From NCBI GenBank assembly GCA_003427395.1, contig BFEA01000179.1, forward strand, positions 2,289,803 to 2,347,094: 57,292 nt of DNA, given 5' to 3'. Source of the stretch: Chara braunii. Lineage: Eukaryota; Streptophyta; Charophyceae; Charales; Characeae. This document shows, piece by piece, positions 1 through 9,839 of the stretch (its first letter is position 1; the number at the start of each line of letters is the position of its first letter). The notes beneath the pieces are model-generated. The model was not told the DNA's origin and made no database searches. It saw nothing but the letters and a program-made list of their open reading frames with translations. A program made the position numbers and the translations under genes.

Positions 1-155
1 TCAATGTGACTGCGCTGGCACAGTCTCAAAATCGGCAAGATACTCAATGTGACTGCGTTGGCACAGTCTCAAAATCGGCTTGGTACTCGATGTGATTGCG
101 CTGGCACAGTCTCAAAATCGGCTTGGTACTCGATGTGACTGCGCTGGCACAGTCT
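1..155 (-). repeat. 43-bp tandem array in LTR
   Basis: About 3.6 copies of a 43-bp unit containing CTGGCACAGTCTCAAAATCG. The same array is at about 23780-24235 in the other minus-strand LTR. Confidence 0.85.
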
Positions 156-359
156 CAAAATCATTACCACGAACCGCGGCTTGCAGGCTGGGTGCGCAGT
201 GTCGCACTGATTTTTTGTGCGCACAGTCGCATTGTATTTGAATTTATCAGAGATCACTGGAGACTGGTAGCGCAATGTCGCACCCAAGTTTACATGCGCA
301 CAATCGCATTACGGTGCACTGAGTCACTGTTCTCAGTTTGGGTGCCTCTTACTTGACTT

Positions 360-800
360 AAGTGCTCCTTCGCACATCGAAATCGACGTACTCAATTTGA
401 ATGCCCCTTGGCACAGCAATTCGATATACTCAGTTTGAGTGTCCTTTGGCACAACAATTCTACATTCTCAGTTTGAGTGCCCCTCAGCACATCAAAATCG
501 ACATTCTCAGTTTGAGTGCCTCTCAGCACAACAAAATCGACATACTCAGTTTGAGTGCCCCTTGGCACAGCAATTCGACATACTCAGTTTGAGTGCCCCT
601 CGACACAGCAATTCGCTATACTCAATCTGAGTGCCCGTTGGCACAACAAAATCGACATACTCAATCTGACTGCCCCTTGCCACAACAAAATCGACATATT
701 CTATTTGAGTGCCCCTTGGCACAACAAAATCAACATACTCAATCTGAGTGTTTGTGGGCACAAAAAATCGAGATGCTCAATTGGAGTGCCTGCTCGCACA
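360..800 (-). repeat. 38-bp tandem array in LTR
   Basis: Degenerate tandem units of about 38 bp around GAGTGCCCCTTGGCACA. The core GTGCC...GGCAC is itself an inverted repeat. The matching array is at 24440-24900. Confidence 0.85.
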
Positions 801-829
801 GTAAATCGAGATATTCAATCAAAGTGTTT

Positions 830-1075
830 GTTTTCTGGCACGGTGCGCTCATGCATACAGCGACCCTCAGCCCTCTGGCACGATGCGCTCAGGCATACAG
901 TGACCCTCACCCTTCTGGCACGGTGCGCTCAGGCATACAGCGGCCCTCAACCCTCTGGCATGGTGCGCTCAGGCATACAGGGACCCTCAACCCTCTGGCA
1001 CGGTGTGCTCAGGCATACAGTGACCCTCAGCCCTCTGGCACGGTGCGCTCAGGCATACAGTGACCCTCAGATGCT
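830..1075 (-). repeat. 40-bp tandem array in LTR
   Basis: About six copies of a 40-bp unit with GGCACGGTGCGCTCAGGCAT. The equivalent array at 24945-25390 contains an assembly gap. Confidence 0.85.
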
Positions 1076-1439
1076 GCAATGATACGCACAGAAAATGCAA
1101 GGGTGCGAACAGGAAGTAAAAGGAGCCTACTCATAAGCAACCGGCCTGACTAAGGGAAATGACGAAAGTGAGTAGGAAGAGAGAGAAAGAAGAGAGGGAG
1201 CGAAAGGAGCAAAGAGAGAGAGAGGTAGGAGAGGAGGCCAGGGAGAATGCAATGGCCCTAGTGGGAACTAGGACCGTCGTGCTTCCCCGAGCGGCCCCAC
1301 CCCTTTACCTCCCTCTTGCTTGCCTTGGTCTTTCTACTTCTCTTATTTGCTCCAGTGCTGCAGGTCCGATCCGCCGTTCTGTCAGTGCTTCCGCATTCCC
1401 GCAAGTGAGGGCCTCTCTCTCCAAGTGGCGCGGCCTCTC

Positions 1440-1446
1440 TTTTATA
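1440..1446 (-). promoter_or_regulatory. LTR TATA box (fragment copy)
   Basis: On the minus strand this reads TATAAAA. It lies between the U3 array and the purine-rich leader, at the same place as in the three other LTR copies in the window. Confidence 0.55.
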
Positions 1447-1828
1447 GTGAAGAGGTCGGGTGGTCGTGCGAAGTGCAGCAGCCCTTGGGCTAAAAAACAG
1501 CACAGGCTTGTGCTAAGATTAGCGCGGGACTGGGACAACCCCGACTTTGGGACACGAACAGTCAGTCCCGTGTTAAAAATAGCACGGACCTGCGCTAAAT
1601 ATAATGTGGGCCTGTGCTAAAATTAGCGAGGGACTGCACTAAAATTAGCGCGGGACTGGGACAGCCCCGACTCTGGGACACGAACAGTCAGTCCCGTGTT
1701 AAAAATAGCACGGGCCTGGGCTAAATATAGCGAGGCCTTTGCTAAAATTAGCGAGGGACTACGCTAAAATTAGCGCGGGACAGCGCTAAAATTAGCGCGG
1801 GGCTTGGGATAAAAATAGCGCAGTGTCG

Positions 1829-2304
1829 CACTTTTTCCAGTCGAGCTTCTCAAGGCGACCGGAAAGCCAACAGGCTGTCATGCAGGATTTTTTAATGTGA
1901 GTTGCAATAAATAAAATAAATTAAATAGTGCATATCCCTTCCTGTTGTGTGCGTCCGGCTTCGAGCGAGACCCTTCAATTTCGGTCTTCACCGGTCCCTG
2001 GTCTTAGGAATCTTTTATTTTGATTCGGAACAGCAGAAAATTATGCAAATAATAATCATAAAATAATGGGGTGCTATGCATGCATCAATTATGTCAATCG
2101 GAATTTGAGAACTGTGACAAAGCATCCACAAAGGCAATTATCAAGCAAGAGTAATGCAGAAAATAAGACTGACTGACTCGATCAAGGACATGGGCAATTG
2201 AATGAGGGAAGAATGAGAACTCATAATAATCTCAGAAAATACAGGTGAACGGACATGGTCAGCACCTCTTAAGAGTCCTCACTCATCCCTTAGGTCAGTC
2301 TCTC
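1829..2304 (-). repeat. 3' end of a related LTR, family B
   Basis: The plus strand switches at 1829 to TGTCGC, the same terminal motif as at 19566, where the family A LTR ends against its PBS. About 35-55 bp inside both ends, the motif CAGGCTGTCA(A/T)GCAGGATTTT is shared. I read 1829 as the 3' terminus (CGACA on the minus strand) of a second, diverged LTR. No PBS follows it, so it would be a 3' or solo LTR inserted in the family A LTR. The rest of this interval is A+T-rich with no gene. Confidence 0.5.
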
Positions 2305-3072
2305 TCAATCTCTTTTCATTGATCTTCTCTGGTGTCGTGACCCATGCCCACGTACAATCTGAGACTGAAGCTTCGTGACAAAAAGCCACCTGTCGCCAGC
2401 AAGCTCTGAACACAACCATCCAAGGCACATGACACGGTAGTCAACCATGGAGCAGAACTCCTCCCACAAGGTAGGCAGCCCATCCACTGGAAAGACCCCT
2501 CGTCTGAGGTAGGGGTACTCGGTGGGCTCTGTCAACGCCACAATGTCGATCACCGCATGAGAGATATACCTTTTTGCCAAGCTGATCACATCCAGCCAAC
2601 TTGTACCATCTGTAAGAAGAGAAGGGACTAGAGGCCTAGGATAGTCAGTATAGAGCATAGGCTCGAAGCTGCCGATCAGCGTAGTGCCACTCTCATCGAG
2701 CTCTCTCTCTCTCTGCTCAAGGTATTCAATGGCTGTGATCCAGAATGGATAAAAAAGCTCACGAGTCTCCTTGCCCTTCCTCAGGTAAGGCCTCAGATCG
2801 TGGATAGTGCCATCAACAAAACTGGTCTGGATAATGAAGATTGATAGATCTCCCTGTCTGAAACCAATGACACTAACATACCGATAATGGAATGCCTCTT
2901 TGCATGAGATCTGGTTGAGGCTGGCCATTACTCTTGCCAGGGCAAACCGCTGACCGGCGTAGACTGAACTGTGCTCATGAATACTCTTGCCAGTGCAAAC
3001 CGACCATATGGTCCCGGAGAACTGGCTATCCAACTGACTGCAGAAAGCTGATTGCTGGAAACTGATCACCAA
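2305..3072 (-). CDS. LTR-embedded ORF with the RFLDT/DxRPY domain (family B)
   Basis: A 255-aa ORF of unknown function. From about residue 49 (Met codon 2926-2928) it aligns by eye with the pre-gag ORFs of the plus element. LNQISCKEAFHYRYV matches LTRVTCGGAFPYMFV; the stretch ending SFVDGTIHDLRPYLRKG matches RFLDTDDYDIRPYILKG; and a later YPRPLVPSLLTDGTSWLDVI matches FPSPHVPASFCDGKDWGPIL. Its C-terminal 90 residues have no counterpart there. The first 48 residues fall over a short 53-bp repeat, so the internal Met is the likelier start. It lies about 480 bp before the LTR terminus at 1829, the same relative place as the family A LTR ORFs. I know of no described function. The homology is my reading, not a search. 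Confidence 0.55.
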   Translation of the reverse strand: MVISFQQSAFCSQLDSQFSGTIWSVCTGKSIHEHSSVYAGQRFALARVMASLNQISCKEAFHYRYVSVIGFRQGDLSIFIIQTSFVDGTIHDLRPYLRKGKETRELFYPFWITAIEYLEQRERELDESGTTLIGSFEPMLYTDYPRPLVPSLLTDGTSWLDVISLAKRYISHAVIDIVALTEPTEYPYLRRGVFPVDGLPTLWEEFCSMVDYRVMCLGWLCSELAGDRWLFVTKLQSQIVRGHGSRHQRRSMKRD

Positions 3073-3151
3073 TACCTGACTGCTGATGATTGATTGCCGA
3101 CTAGATGGTTACTGATTGTCCGAATAAATGAGCTATTTAGAGACCAAACTC

Positions 3152-3406
3152 TCACCGATGGCTGCCAACAACCCTCATTGCTTCCTCAATAGAACCCACG
3201 GAAGTTATGGTGGCACATAGTCTACCGTTCTTGTCATGCAAGTAGTATGTGTACTCGATATTCGTGTGATTCCTCACGAGGGACAATGCATGTTCCATCA
3301 TCATGGCTGTCTGCAATTTGTATTCCTCAACTGCATTTTCCCTCCAGGTTTCTGTAGTGCTCTGATATAGCGAGCAACATACTCTAACTGTGTTGCTACT
3401 ATCCAT
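3152..3406 (-). CDS. Small LTR-embedded ORF upstream of the 2305-3072 ORF
   Basis: An 84-aa ORF that ends 79 bp before the next one on the same strand. The segment around EYTYYLHDKNGRLCATI has a faint resemblance to IRHLLDCKSSDGRRVMLHA in the third pre-gag ORF of the plus element (42854-43189). If real, both places would hold the same gene pair in the same order. No domain is recognised. Codon content looks protein-like, but it is short. Confidence 0.4.
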   Translation of the reverse strand: MDSSNTVRVCCSLYQSTTETWRENAVEEYKLQTAMMMEHALSLVRNHTNIEYTYYLHDKNGRLCATITSVGSIEEAMRVVGSHR

Positions 3407-3575
3407 AATCTCGTTGATCTCTCGCTACACCAGTTCGCCCGACTCGAGACGGACAACTCATGGATGATCCAGGTATGAGAAGGCTATTGGGTAGACCTTC
3501 ATTTTAGGGCGGCAGTTTCAAATTGTTGTTTCTTGTCGCTGTTCCCTGGTTGCTGTTCTCCGGTTGCTGTCCTGA

Positions 3576-3772
3576 AAAACTGATTGGTTGCTGATTTCTC
3601 AATGTTGCTGATTAGAGGATTGAATGATTGTTGGCCAGAAAAATTGTTCAACTACTGGTATGAAAACTGATTGCTTGCTGATTTATGAATGCTGCTGATT
3701 AGAGAATCGAATGATTGCTGACCAGAAAAACTGTTCAACTACTGGTTTGAAAACTGATTGCTTGCTGAGGGT
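3576..3772. repeat. 87-bp tandem repeat, about 2.3 copies
   Basis: AAAACTGATTG(G/C)TTGCTGATTT recurs at 3576, 3663 and 3750, giving an 87-bp unit. The sequence upstream (3040-3120) is rich in the same CTGATTGCTG words. Confidence 0.75.
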
Positions 3773-3906
3773 CGCTATTTTAATTACCTGGGGGCTCCAT
3801 TTTGCTTCCGATAATCCCAATTTTGAGCCCCCTTTGCTCCAATTTTTTTTGGGCAGCCTTTTTCTCATGTTGAGCCTCTTGAGGCTCTATTTTCTCATGC
3901 CTAGCT

Positions 3907-3926
3907 AGTCCGAGATATCTCGGACT
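3907..3926. repeat. Perfect 20-bp palindrome
   Basis: AGTCCGAGATATCTCGGACT is its own reverse complement. Degenerate relatives (CAGTCCGTTATATCTCGGAC and similar) recur at about 4421, 4575 and 5129. Confidence 0.8.
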
Positions 3927-4404
3927 GCTGGGCAGTCCTCACAACACCATTATTTTACTTTCTTCCCATTTGTGCTTGCACTAGTGGTGCTAATATTTTT
4001 CACCGTCTAGATCCTCGATCTCGATTGTGTTGTTTGCTTGCGCCATTATTTTTTGTATTGGCTCATGGTTCCCTTGGGACATCTCAAGTCCTCGCCACTT
4101 TCCTCCGCACTAGTTTCATTTTCTTGTCCCGTCGGTAGTCCCACCGACGTGTGTCCCGTTTTTTCGATTTTTATTATTTGGGTCCATTTGGTCCCCGACA
4201 ACATCTCGGTCGGTGTCTCATTTTTATTTTGGGACCTTCTTGCCCTTGGTGGTTCCAACATCTCCTCCTTCTGTGCCGCATGTGTGCCGATTTTTCTTGA
4301 CCGTGAGATCTCATCTCACGGTTGCCGTTTACCATCGCTACTTGCCCAATGCCGAAATTACTCCTTTCTAGTCTTTTGGGTTTGCCGTGGCTCAGTTTCC
4401 CTTA

Positions 4405-4760
4405 GCCTAGGCATCCCTATGCAGTCCGTTATTTCTCGGGTTGCAATCATGGTCATTTTCCTAGTCCCACAGCCCCACAACTTGCCCCGAGAATGAACCG
4501 TTTAATTTTTAAGTGCATCCGGGTTCAATATTGGCTCCGGACGTTCCTAAAACATGTGTTTTTCCATCCCCATGCAGTCCGTTGTAACTCAGACTGCAAT
4601 AGAGGTCGATTCCCTAGCCCCAATGCCCCACAACTAGCCCTTGCTTGAAAGGAAAAAAAAAGGTCAACACTGTAGTGCACCCGGACTCAATTTTCGCTCC
4701 GGAAGCACCTAAAACATGTGTTTCTCCTCCCCAATGTAATCCGTTTTATTTTGGTTGCAT
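4405..4760. repeat. Degenerate 155-160-bp tandem repeat
   Basis: The block with GCAGTCCGTT, then a gene-free tract, then a CCCGGA-type motif and CCTAAAACATGTGTTT recurs at about 4421, 4574 and 4736. No coding frame persists through it. Confidence 0.55.
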
Positions 4761-4884
4761 GGGGCCTTGATTTTCTTTGATTTATTTTGCAAAATCAAAG
4801 AAAAATCAACGTCCTTTGCAATCGCCATATTCCAGAATGAATCTGGTCACAGATGTACCTCCCCAAGTGACCGTTTTTTACCGT

Positions 4885-4889
<5 letters not shown>

Positions 4890-4916
<27 letters not shown>
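4890..4916. repeat. Poly-T tract, 27 bp
   Basis: An uninterrupted run of T in a pyrimidine-rich non-coding stretch. It could be the antisense of a retroposon tail, but I see no element attached. Confidence 0.9.
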
Positions 4917-5536
4917 CTTCCTTTTTTGACAGTTGGGGCCTGCCAGTCCCCACTTGTGGTAGTCCCCACTGCCGGCCAACTCACTCCTCCCCTCCCACTC
5001 TTTTTGTCTTATGATCCTACATTTTCGTTTCTTTTCTTTCTTTTTCTAGCATGTCAAGTGTCTAGTAGCCGTTAAGGCCCTTTTTGAGCCCTTCCCTCTT
5101 AGTTTTGGCCCTTCCTATGCCCAAGGTACAGTCCGTTATATCTCGGACTGCAATAATGGCCTTCTCATGCCCATGAGAGCTTCCCTTTTCCTCTATTATT
5201 CTCCCATAGTGACCCGTCCTACTCCAATTTTCTTCCGGAGGCCTATTTTTCTCATGGGGTCTCTTTTAACTCTATTTTCTTGAGGGAGGCTAATCCAGAA
5301 TTTTTCGGACTACTCCCATGCCTCCCACTTCAAGTGTCTTTACCTTTTCTTTTTCTTTTGGTCTCCCCGTTAGCTACCGCTAGTGCTTGCACTAGCGGTG
5401 CTAATATTTTTGGCCGTCAAGATCTCGATCTTGACAGTGCACATTGTCTTAATTATTTTTCTCTCATTTGGTGCCGCCGTTTCCTCTTGAGATCTGCATG
5501 TGTCCCCCCGCCACTTCCTCGCCGATGGTTCCTGAC

Positions 5537-5660
5537 GCTTAGTACCGCCGGCGGTCTCCGATACTTAGTCCCGCCGGCGGTCCCTGACACTTAGTCTCGC
5601 CGGTGGTCCCCGACACTTAGTCCCGCCGGTGGCCCTCGGCACTTTGTCCCGCCTGTGGTC
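5537..5660. repeat. About 26-bp tandem repeat
   Basis: Four to five copies of CTTAGTCCCGCCGGCGGTCC plus six bases. The CCGCCGGCGG core is palindromic. Confidence 0.75.
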
Positions 5661-6229
5661 TCCGATATATTTTGTCCCGGATACTATTATTTTTACTTAG
5701 TCCCACGTGGCCCCTGGTGCCTTTCCCCAAGGTGTCCCACGTTCCTTGGGCGTTTGCCGCCCCACGACGACCCCTCTCCCTTGTTTTTTTCGCACCTTGT
5801 GCGCACCAGTTCCTTTGGTCGTGGGGCCTCCAACCCGGGGCTCCCGTTAATTGTCGTAGGTAGCCCCTATGTTGGCCCTTATTCTCCAGCTTCCCACGGC
5901 CTCCGGGGCCATCCACCTCTCGACTCCCTCATTCTTTTGTCGCTGTCGTGCCGTGTTTGTCAGTTCAACGGCCCCTCGGCCTTAGTCTAGTTGAATTCCA
6001 ACGGCCCTCCTGCTCTCATGCTACGTTCTATGTGCCCCTGTTATTTCGCTTACTGACTTGTTGTCGCTTGTTCTTTTCTCCTGCGGTTCTCACCCCAGGG
6101 CATCACTCCCTCCTGCGGCCTAATCCTTTATCTTTTCTCTCTCTTTCCTACTTACTCCAGACTTTTCTGTCGTGCACAATCTGACTATATACAGTCTCTC
6201 GAGTGACGGGATGTTATTCGGGATCCACC

Positions 6230-6800
6230 AGTCCCGACAACGTGCTTTTGTGATCGGTGTTCTACGTGCGTTGGTGCTTTACCACTCTCTCTGTGTACGA
6301 GACTCCCTCCTACCCTCTTTCTCTCTCTCCGTGTGTGCTCTGCGTGCTTCAGTGATTGGTGCTCTACGTGAGTTGGTGCTCTATGTGGCTTGGTGCTCTA
6401 CGTGCTTTGGTGATCGGTGCTCTACGTGCTTTGGTGATCGGTGCTCTACGTGCTTTGGTGATCGGTGTTCTACGTGCGTTGGTGCTTTACCACTCTCTCT
6501 GTGTACGAGACTCCCTCCTACCCTCTTTCTCTCTCTCCGTGTGTGCTCTGCGTGCTTCAGTGATTGGTGCTCTACGTGAGTTGGTGCTCTATGTGGCTTG
6601 GTGCTCTACGTGCTTTGGTGATCGGTGCTCTACGTGCTTTGGTGATCGGTGCTCTACGTGCTTTGGTGATCGGTGCTCTACGTGCTTTGGTGATCGGTGC
6701 TCAACGTGCGTTGGTGCTTTACCTGCTTTGGTGTAAGGTGCTCTACCTTCTTTGCTAATAGGTGCTCTACGTGCTTTGTGATCGGTGCTCTACGTGCGTC
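6230..6800. repeat. 24-bp tandem array inside a 208-bp higher-order duplication
   Basis: The basic unit is GTGCTCTACGTGCTTTGGTG plus four bases. A 208-bp block beginning TCTACGTGCG at 6261 repeats at 6469, including a non-array stretch (ACCACTCTCTCTGTGTACGA). The apparent ORFs here are only the array read as ALVIGALR repeats. Confidence 0.85.
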
Positions 6801-7129
6801 AGAGTTCGGAACTAGAATTTTTAGGGATATTTGTACCTGACCTAACCATACCCTCTTTGAAAACCAACCACTCATACCTGACCTTTACCCATCTCCATCT
6901 GCCAAAAATATATATGTATATACATCTACCCTACTTGAACCTCTTCAGCATGTAACCACCCATACCTACCCATGAACATTTTTGTTTTAAAACCACCCAT
7001 GACCATCTGAACCCAAGCCGTTTGTTAACCACCCGTACCCTACCCTACCGAAGTTTTCTTTACCTGTAACCACCCGTACCTACGCATAATTGCATGCACC
7101 TACCCGTAACCACCCGTGCTCATCACCTG

Positions 7130-7390
7130 CTCTTCCCTAACCGCCCATAACCACCAGTAATTGTCCCTAACTGCCCCTAACTGTCCCTTACCGCCCCTAA
7201 CTATCCTTAACTGTCCCTTACCGCCCCTAACTATCCCTAACTGTCCCTTATCGCCCCTAACTGTCCCTAATTGTCCCTTACCGCCCCTAGTTGTTCCTAA
7301 CTGTCCCTTACCGTCCCTAACTGTCGGTATCTTTTTATTTTTATTTTTAACCAGCCCTAATTGTCCCTAATTGACCTTATTCGCTCCTAG
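7130..7390. repeat. Degenerate CCCTAACTGTCC-type array
   Basis: Many imperfect copies of CCCTAACTGTCCCTTACCGC. It is telomere-like in composition (CCCTAA words) but not a clean telomeric repeat. The preceding 6880-7130 is a looser mix of ACCCGTACC and ACCACCC words. Confidence 0.7.
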
Positions 7391-7437
7391 CTGTCCCCAA
7401 ACCCCTGATCGTCACATGATTGACGTGGTAATCTTGA

Positions 7438-7638
7438 TTATTATTATTATTATTATCATTTTTATTATTTAGATGTGGCAACTTCTGCAGCTACTACCGC
7501 AACAACAACAGTTGTTACATCTGGTCACTTTGATGTTGTTGTGGATGCATCTGGTGGTACAGCAGTCTATGCAAATTGTATAACATCTGCAATTGCAACA
7601 ATCCTCGGTGTGTTGCACACATATACACTCACAGTCTG

Positions 7639-7671
<33 letters not shown>

Positions 7672-7745
7672 TACACTCACATGTTCACACACACACACAC
7701 ACTAAGTGTCACACACACACACACACTCACACACACCCACACATA
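7438..7745. repeat. Microsatellite cluster: (ATT)n and (CA)n
   Basis: An ATT run at 7438-7460 is followed, after about 170 bp, by two CA blocks (about 7639-7672 and 7686-7743). Confidence 0.9.
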
Positions 7746-7996
7746 AATATTACATAAACGGGGTTACACATTTTTAAAAATAGTACAAAAATTAAAAAAA
7801 AAATAAAAAAAATGTTGACATATTAAATTTAGCCTTGTGAGAAAAAACGTTTGCTTCTTGGGGCAAACAATTTGGAATATGAGAAAAACATCACACTTGA
7901 GCAAAAATACAAAGCTTGCAAAGCTACAAGATACATCAATTGGTCGAAAGCCAACAACCTTCCAAGCAACCCCAAAAAGGTAGAACACCCATACCC

Positions 7997-8871
7997 TCAC
8001 TGTCTCATAATCTCACTGCTTGTGACCACATCGTAGTTGGAACGAACAAAGAGGACATCATCCACCAAAAAAAGATTGAGCTGGTTTCTTTTCTTTGTGA
8101 CAATATTTTCTGCGTCTAAGAAATAACACATGCTCATGGAACTCGACGCAGGAACACATAGGATTGCACAAGCGACACGCGCCTTGATTGGTAAAGATGG
8201 GATCAACAACTGGTCCTCTGCGTTCTTTGCAACAATCCCCTTCGCCTTCCAACACACAAATACGTCGAACTTCTTTTCTTTTTTGGTCAGCTTCAGGGCA
8301 AAGTAGAATTTCATCTCCTTTTTTATTCGTTGTGTCAACGTCAATGGTGGTCTGCGAGAGATGGGAAGGTCCTTCTCCTCATCTTCATCTGTGGCGCACA
8401 ACGTTAATTTATTAGGGAGCTTTCTTGCAGGCGTTTTCTTCCTTCGCTTCATTGACCGCTTTCCCTCTACTGGTGCAAACTCTTCACTTGCCTCAACACT
8501 TGTGTGTTTGGCATTTAACATAATGTCCATAACACAATTTTTTCCTCGCTCAATTTGGGGTTTCGAAAAATCGAAATGGTCCGACATATCCTTTTGTCGA
8601 GGATCAAGCAAACCTGCAGCATGTGGAGATCTTCCACAATCCATTTCCTCTGCAGTACATCCTTCGTTAGCATCTTGATGGCTATGTAATCTTCAAAATC
8701 TGAAGGGATGGTGAACTTATTACCATCAGTATCCTCATCGTTGTAGGACTCATGACGTGGTTTGCAGTACTCCAACAGAGCACTGCGCTCAAATGCCACA
8801 AGGTGCAGTGTCGATTTTAGATACTGCTCCAGCCTCAGTGCAGCAGGCCTCCATCTGCCCTGGCCTGTCAT
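7997..8871 (-). pseudogene. hAT-family transposase C-terminal relic
   Basis: Two overlapping minus-strand frames join into one hAT-like protein. The first (8871-8515) gives a frame ending near VEDLHMLQ. After a shift near 8605, the second (to 7997) continues GLLDPRQKDMSDHF, the LDPR.K motif common near the hAT C-terminus. The last 100 residues match the hAT dimerisation region: a W in VCWKAK, then ACAILCVPASSS, then AENIVTKKRNQLN, then VDDVLFVRSN. The usual ER.FS.AG segment is replaced by CYFLDAEN. The N-terminal BED finger and catalytic residues are not visible. With one frameshift and no terminal inverted repeats found, it is a dead fragment. Confidence 0.7.
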
Positions 8872-9550
8872 GACCTATTCGACTATTTGCCAGGTTGGCC
8901 TGTGGGACCAGGCCGTGACATGACCCCACGGGTCGTGTACTGTTTCAGTCCAGTCCAGTCCTACCCAGTACCACTGTCGGTACCAGGCCAGTTCAGTCAG
9001 TCCGCTGGGGGTATACCTTAGCTGCTGTCTGTATTCCGTCATTCTTCACTTTTGCACATCTTGGAGTACGTGCGTGTTGAGTCTTCGTTGGAGTTGCGCT
9101 GTCCCTTCCAGCTTCATCTCCACCTCCTCCTTCGTCAACCCTTCTTCTCCATTCTAACGGACGGCCATTCCGGCTGGTCCGGCACACTGGTATGAGAGCA
9201 GGCGTTTCTCCCTGCTCCCCTCCCCCACCCACCACCTCCATCACTTGCCACGTGGCTTGAGCAAAACGCTCGCCACTTCTACCCCCTGTAATGACACCAG
9301 TGCAGGTTTTGCTTCATAACTTTTGCAACTTCTGTCCATTTGTTCTGATCTTTAGCTTTTTGGAAAGCTATCGACGAGCCGCTTTCAACGAGCCATAAAT
9401 TGCCAAATTGTGTATGGTCATTTTGGAGCTACGTTAATTTAAAGATCACCATTGTTTTTTTCAGATTCTAAAATTGTGCGCGCTCGTTTTTCAAAATCGT
9501 TATTACTAAAGGCCGCTGCTGATGCCGCGCCATATCTCGTTGGAAGCGCC
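8872..9550. other. No recognisable gene
   Basis: This may be the 5' side of the hAT relic, but I could not follow any transposase motif through it. Short ORFs here are low-complexity. Confidence 0.5.
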
Positions 9551-9839
9551 TTTTGAAAAAATTTCCAACGAGTTATCTTGTGTTAAATTCTACCCAACGG
9601 GTGAAAAGTTATGAGCAAAAGAGTATTTCCCCTTCCCGTGCCCTTCTCCTCCCTTTCCCCGTAGACATCTCCAAAAGTGCTACGTGGCACTGTGTGAAGA
9701 CCCCCCTGGCTAGGGGGCTGCTCTACAGTAGATCTGATCCATCTGATCAGATCTTCAGGCCTTGCTGGCAGCTTTTGCAGCAGTTGAAGAGCTCCTTTTT
9801 TCAAGGGGTTGTTTTGATTACTTATGGTCGCCAAGAGCT

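Larger units (their letters stand above)
1..1828 (-). repeat. Fragment of giant LTR, family A (truncated both sides)
   Basis: This stretch is a second copy of about 23900-26130, in the same orientation, so it is part of a family A LTR on the minus strand. It contains, left to right, a 43-bp array (1-155), a 38-bp array (about 360-800), a 40-bp array (about 830-1075), a purine-rich leader, the promoter TATA (rc at 1440-1446) and the U3 array built on AAATTAGCGCGGG-like units (about 1490-1826). Identity with the 24-26 kb copy stops at about 1828, where a different LTR end begins. The left edge is the window edge. It may be the 3' LTR of the minus element or part of another copy; I cannot tell which. 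Confidence 0.8.

Noticed and set aside
401-1082. Cys/His-rich ORFs in the left LTR fragment
   Set aside because: By-products of the 38- and 40-bp arrays; several frames are open at once, and there is no start context or homology.
3683-5075. Several ORFs of 60-150 codons in the T-rich region
   Set aside because: Hydrophobic readings of poly-pyrimidine DNA without conserved frame between the local repeats.
8993-9244. Gly-rich minus-strand ORF upstream of the hAT relic
   Set aside because: Low complexity; I could not connect it to a BED finger or transposase.
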